Assembly (NCBI RefSeq): GCF_947581785.1
Contig: NZ_CANPVO010000013.1
Coordinates: 124,001 to 188,000 of the forward strand
Reading direction: 5' to 3'
DNA length: 64,000 nucleotides
DNA from: Candidatus Palauibacter polyketidifaciens
GTDB taxonomy: Bacteria; Gemmatimonadota; Gemmatimonadetes; Palauibacterales; Palauibacteraceae
In this document: piece after piece, positions 61,059 through 64,000 of the stretch
Numbering within the stretch: position 1 is the stretch's first letter
Layout of the letters: each line of letters opens with the position of its first letter
Notes under the pieces: model-generated
The model's database searches: none
What the model saw: only the letters and a program-made list of their open reading frames with translations
What the model was told of the DNA's origin: nothing
Made by a program: the position numbers and the translations under genes

Positions 61059-62273
61059 ATGAACAGTGCGATGATCCCCCGGTTGCTGGGGCCGCAGGTG
61101 GAAGAGCACCTCTCGATCTTCCCGGCGGTCGGACTCCTCGGTCCCCGCCAGGTCGGGAAGACGACGTTGGCGCGAGCTATCGCGGATTCCCGGGAGGAGG
61201 GCGCCCACGGGGAGCCCGGCCGGGCGGCCGGCGGTCTGTACCTGGATCTGGAGAATCCCGCGGACCTCGCGCGTCTGGCCGAGGGATCGGGGTATCTCAA
61301 GGGAGTGACGGACCGACTCGTCGTACTCGACGAGATCCAGCGGGCGCCCGAACTGTTCCGTGAACTGCGCGGGATCATCGACCGGAGGATCTGGCGGGGC
61401 GAGCAGGCCGGACAATTCCTGATCCTCGGGCCCGCCTCGCTCGATCTGCTGCGCCAGTCCGGCGAGAGCCTCGCGGGCCGTATCGGCTATCTCGAACTCG
61501 GTCCCCTGGATGTGCGGGAGCTCGAAGAGAACCGGCTCCTGCGCCTGTGGAGCCGCGGCGGCTTCCCGCCGAGCTTTCTCGCCCCGTCGGACGAGGCGAG
61601 CGCGCTGTGGCGGGAGAACTTCATTCGGACCTATCTCGAACGCGACATCCCTCAACTGGGACCGCGCATCCCGGCCGAAACGCTACGTCGCTTCTGGACC
61701 ATGCTCGCGCACTCCCAGGGCGGACTGTGGAACGCGTCGACCTTCGCCCGGAGTCTGGGCGTGGACGGGAAGACGATCGCGCGCTACGCGGACCTGCTCG
61801 TCGACCTTCTCCTCGTACGCCGACTGCAGCCGATTCACGTGAACGTCCGCAAACGGCTCGCCAAATCGCCGCGCCTCTACCTGCGGGATAGCGGGGTCCT
61901 GCACGCGCTGCTCGGGATACCGGACCTCGACTACCTGCTCGGTCACCCCGTCGCGGGCCCCAGTTGGGAGGGTTTCGCGATCGAGACGCTGATCCGGGCG
62001 GCGCCGGACCGGCTCACTCCACCGGGCTTCTACCGGACGGCGACCGGCGTGGAGATCGACCTGATCCTGGAAGTGCCGGGACCGCGAAGGTGGGCCATCG
62101 AGATCAAGCGCGGACTCGCACCACGGATCGGAAAGGGGTTCCGCATCGCACTCGAGGACGTGCGGCCCGACCGCGCGTTCGTCGTGTACGGCGGAGACGA
62201 CCGCTATCCCGTGAGAGGCGGAGTCGAGGTCATCGGACTGCGCGAGTTGGCGCTGGAACTGGCAGCTCTTTAG
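61059..62273 (+). CDS. AAA ATPase of the AAA_14/DUF4143 family
   Basis: 404 residues. Walker A GPRQVGKTT at about 28-36 and Walker B RLVVLDEIQ, followed by an arginine-rich sensor region LGPASLDLLRQSGESLAGRIGYLELGPL, match AAA_14. The C-terminal DUF4143 part contains ENFIRTYLERDIPQLG and a nuclease-like core with TATGVEIDLILEVPG...RWAIEIKRG (D-x-E-V...E-I-K resembles a PD-(D/E)xK motif). These ATPases are widespread, often mobile, and of uncertain function. It stands alone, convergent with the symporter gene and divergent from the TAXI gene. Confidence 0.88.
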   Translation: MNSAMIPRLLGPQVEEHLSIFPAVGLLGPRQVGKTTLARAIADSREEGAHGEPGRAAGGLYLDLENPADLARLAEGSGYLKGVTDRLVVLDEIQRAPELFRELRGIIDRRIWRGEQAGQFLILGPASLDLLRQSGESLAGRIGYLELGPLDVRELEENRLLRLWSRGGFPPSFLAPSDEASALWRENFIRTYLERDIPQLGPRIPAETLRRFWTMLAHSQGGLWNASTFARSLGVDGKTIARYADLLVDLLLVRRLQPIHVNVRKRLAKSPRLYLRDSGVLHALLGIPDLDYLLGHPVAGPSWEGFAIETLIRAAPDRLTPPGFYRTATGVEIDLILEVPGPRRWAIEIKRGLAPRIGKGFRIALEDVRPDRAFVVYGGDDRYPVRGGVEVIGLRELALELAAL

Positions 62274-62292
62274 TCCCGTCCGCCCGACGCGG

Positions 62293-63693
62293 TCAGTTCC
62301 GTCGGAATTGCGCGCGGAGCAGCGCGACGAGGGCGAAGGCGGCGGCGGAGACGATGAGGCCAATGAGCGTGCGGTCGAGCAGGGCGGGCGCGTCGGCGGG
62401 GGCGAAGATGTGCACGGCGCCCAGCGCCGCGAGCCCGGCGCCGATGGCGGCGAGGGCCTCCGGCACGCCGGCGCGCCGCGAGTGGAGCCCGGCGGCCACC
62501 GGGATGAACAAGCTCACGCTCAGGATCGAATAGAAGATCGTGAGCGAGGCGATCACGCTCTCGAGCCAGAGGGCGAGCAGCACGCCCAGCGTCCCTCCGG
62601 CGATCGCGGCGCCCCGCGCCACCCGCAGCACCTGCCGGCTCGTCGCCTCGGGTCTCAGGAAGCCCTTGTAGAGATCCTTCGAGAGAGAGGTCGAGAGCAT
62701 GAACAGCCCGGCGTCGGCCGAACTCACCTCGGCGGAGAACACGGCGGCGAGGCCGAGCAGCCCGAGCGCGGGCGGCAGCGCGGTGGCGAGGAGCATGGGC
62801 AGGGCCTGCTCACGGCTCGCGAGCGCGGGGTCGTACACGCGGGCGATCATCCCGAGCAGCGTCGGCGCGAAAGCGAACAGCACGAGCCCGACACCGGCGG
62901 CGAGGAGCCCGATCCGGATCGCCCGCGGACCCGTCGCTCCGTAGACCTTCTGCACCAACCCGGGCGAGATGATGAAGGCCGGCGCAAGGAGCGCGATATA
63001 GACCCACCCGGAGCCCCCGCCCTGCCACGGATTCAGGTAATCAGGCGACGTGCGGGCGGCGGTCGCTTCGATGGCGGCCCAGCCGCCGATGTCGGACAGC
63101 GCCCACGGGATCGCGACGGCGAACCCGGCGAGCAGCACGACGAGCTGGACCAGGTTGACCCAGGCCGATGCCACGAGGCCGCCGGCGCTGAAGTAGGCGA
63201 TGACAACGATCCCGCCGACGAGCGCGCCGATCCAGCGCGGGGTACCGGCGACGACCGCGACGATCTCCGCCATGGCGATGAGCTGCCCGGACACGATGGT
63301 GAGCGTGGCGAACCAGAGCAGGACGGCGATCAGCAGCCGCACCGAGCGACCGTAGCGCAGGTCCAGGTAGTCGCCCATGGTGAGGAGTCCGTGACGCGCG
63401 GCCACCTTCCAGATCCGCGGCCCGACCCAGAGGGCGAGCAGGATCGTCCCGATGCCGGCCGAGCCGACCCACCACCACGCGCTGAGCCCATCCCGGTAGC
63501 CGAGCCCCGCCGCGCCGACGGTCGTGCCCGCCCCGAGGTTCGCGGCCAACACGGTGGCGAAGAGCAGCACCGGCCCGAGCTTTCGGTCCGCCACAAAAAA
63601 ACTCCCCGCCCGACCAACCCGCCGCCCGATCCAGGCCCCCAGCGCAACGAGCCCCGCAGCATACGCGAGAAGCACCCACAAACCGGTCGTCAT
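62293..63693 (-). CDS. sodium:solute symporter (SSS) family protein
   Basis: 466 residues, about 13 hydrophobic segments. Family-typical features: FFVADRKLGPVLLFATVLAANLGAGTTVGAAGLGYRDGLSAWWWVGSAGIG near the N terminus, LLTMGDYLDLRYGRSVRLL, and the second-half AVFSAEVSSADAGLFMLSTSLSKDLYKGFLRP with the Ser pair that binds sodium in this fold. Start ATG 63693. The substrate (sugar, amino acid, or carboxylate) cannot be inferred. It is 19 bases downstream of the P1 peptidase gene on the same strand, suggesting uptake and peptide/amide hydrolysis may be linked. Confidence 0.92.
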   Translation of the reverse strand: MTTGLWVLLAYAAGLVALGAWIGRRVGRAGSFFVADRKLGPVLLFATVLAANLGAGTTVGAAGLGYRDGLSAWWWVGSAGIGTILLALWVGPRIWKVAARHGLLTMGDYLDLRYGRSVRLLIAVLLWFATLTIVSGQLIAMAEIVAVVAGTPRWIGALVGGIVVIAYFSAGGLVASAWVNLVQLVVLLAGFAVAIPWALSDIGGWAAIEATAARTSPDYLNPWQGGGSGWVYIALLAPAFIISPGLVQKVYGATGPRAIRIGLLAAGVGLVLFAFAPTLLGMIARVYDPALASREQALPMLLATALPPALGLLGLAAVFSAEVSSADAGLFMLSTSLSKDLYKGFLRPEATSRQVLRVARGAAIAGGTLGVLLALWLESVIASLTIFYSILSVSLFIPVAAGLHSRRAGVPEALAAIGAGLAALGAVHIFAPADAPALLDRTLIGLIVSAAAFALVALLRAQFRRN

Positions 63694-63712
63694 GGGCCCG
63701 CGGGCGGCACGA

Positions 63713-64000
63713 TCAGCGGCCGGTGCCCGTCAAGTCGGTGACCGAGGGGAGGCCGGGGAGGCCGGTGGCGGCACGGACGGCGCGCAGGATCGCTTCGGCG
63801 ACCATGTCCGCAGCGAGCGCGCCGATCCGCGACAGGCCTGCCTCGTCCTCGTGCGTGCCGGTGGCGAGGCCGAACAGAGTGTCGCCGTCGCTGGGGGTGT
63901 GGGCCGGGTAGACGGCCCGGGCGAGTCCGTCGTGCGCCATCTGCGCGACCTTCGTGATCTCGGCCTTCGAGAGGCGGGCGTTCGTCGCCACGACGCCGAT
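63713..64000 (-). CDS. P1/S58 family peptidase (DmpA-like), C-terminal end only
   Basis: The frame is open to the window edge; only the last 95 residues are here. They contain the family's end pattern: IGVVATNARLSKAEITKVAQMAHDGLARAVYPAHTPSDGDTLFGLATG, then a helix and short tail. P1 family enzymes (DmpA, BapA) are N-terminal-nucleophile aminopeptidases that cut themselves before a serine; that serine lies outside the window. It is followed closely by the sodium:solute symporter gene. Confidence 0.85.
   Translation of the reverse strand: MGVVATNARLSKAEITKVAQMAHDGLARAVYPAHTPSDGDTLFGLATGTHEDEAGLSRIGALAADMVAEAILRAVRAATGLPGLPSVTDLTGTGR

Noticed and set aside
1-64000. CRISPR arrays, tRNA or rRNA genes, insertion sequences
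   Set aside because: I saw no regularly spaced repeats, no cloverleaf-like tRNA sequence, no transposase-like protein and no terminal inverted repeats of mobile elements.

Overview
The window is about 64 kb of high-GC bacterial DNA, densely packed, with no rRNA, tRNA or CRISPR visible. I infer a sponge-associated bacterium, tentatively Gemmatimonadota. The reasons are a complete swf-type mono-modular PKS/FAS locus (as I recall, a family described only from marine-sponge symbionts), a PadR plus membrane-protein operon of a kind common in Gemmatimonadota, TAXI/TRAP and CoxSLM-type genes, and the base composition. The phylum is inference; no marker gene is present.

Left part (1-20.9 kb). A truncated GyrI-like gene is followed by a minus-strand operon: B12-type radical SAM protein, 93-residue protein, Sct1-like acyltransferase, ABC ATPase and ABC permease. 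A plus-strand operon then carries an SRPBCC protein, a MATE/ANK-like membrane protein, a secreted Vgb-like propeller and a Reeler-like protein with one CxxCH site. A second minus-strand run (18.5 to 9.6 kb) encodes a molybdopterin oxidoreductase system (fused FeS/NrfD subunit, catalytic subunit, TorD chaperone), an AI-2E family protein, an AtoE-like transporter and SixA. A MhpD-like hydratase and a divergent semialdehyde dehydrogenase follow.

Central part (20.9-44.1 kb). This is the most interesting region: twelve collinear minus-strand genes over 23 kb. Reading 5' to 3' they are a TetR regulator, outer-membrane efflux protein, periplasmic adaptor, RND pump, CysD, CysN/CysC fusion, NCS2-like permease, a 91-residue protein, then SwfA (KS-AT-DH-ER-KR-ACP), SwfC (radical SAM) and SwfB (thioester reductase fused to sulfotransferase). 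The first six and the last three are linked by start/stop overlaps or gaps of a few bases. CysD and CysNC make PAPS, the cofactor the SwfB sulfotransferase would need. The assembled picture is synthesis of a reduced acyl chain, reductive release, sulfation with locally made PAPS, and possible export by the RND pump. A strong intrinsic terminator just upstream of swfA shows that the swf genes are at least partly a separate transcription unit.

Right part (44.3-64 kb). It holds a secreted gamma-glutamyltransferase, a form II CoxMLS-type hydroxylase, a PadR operon with a clear promoter/operator that ends in a beta-propeller/FGE-fold lipoprotein, a zinc-ribbon protein, a GroES-like protein, TypA/BipA, a TAXI-TRAP transporter, a DUF4143-type ATPase, a sodium:solute symporter and the C-terminal end of a P1-family peptidase cut by the window edge.

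Two cross-cutting observations are a likely CTG start codon for cysD (and probably for the acyltransferase), and several short palindromes. No stretch longer than 300 bases lacks a gene.
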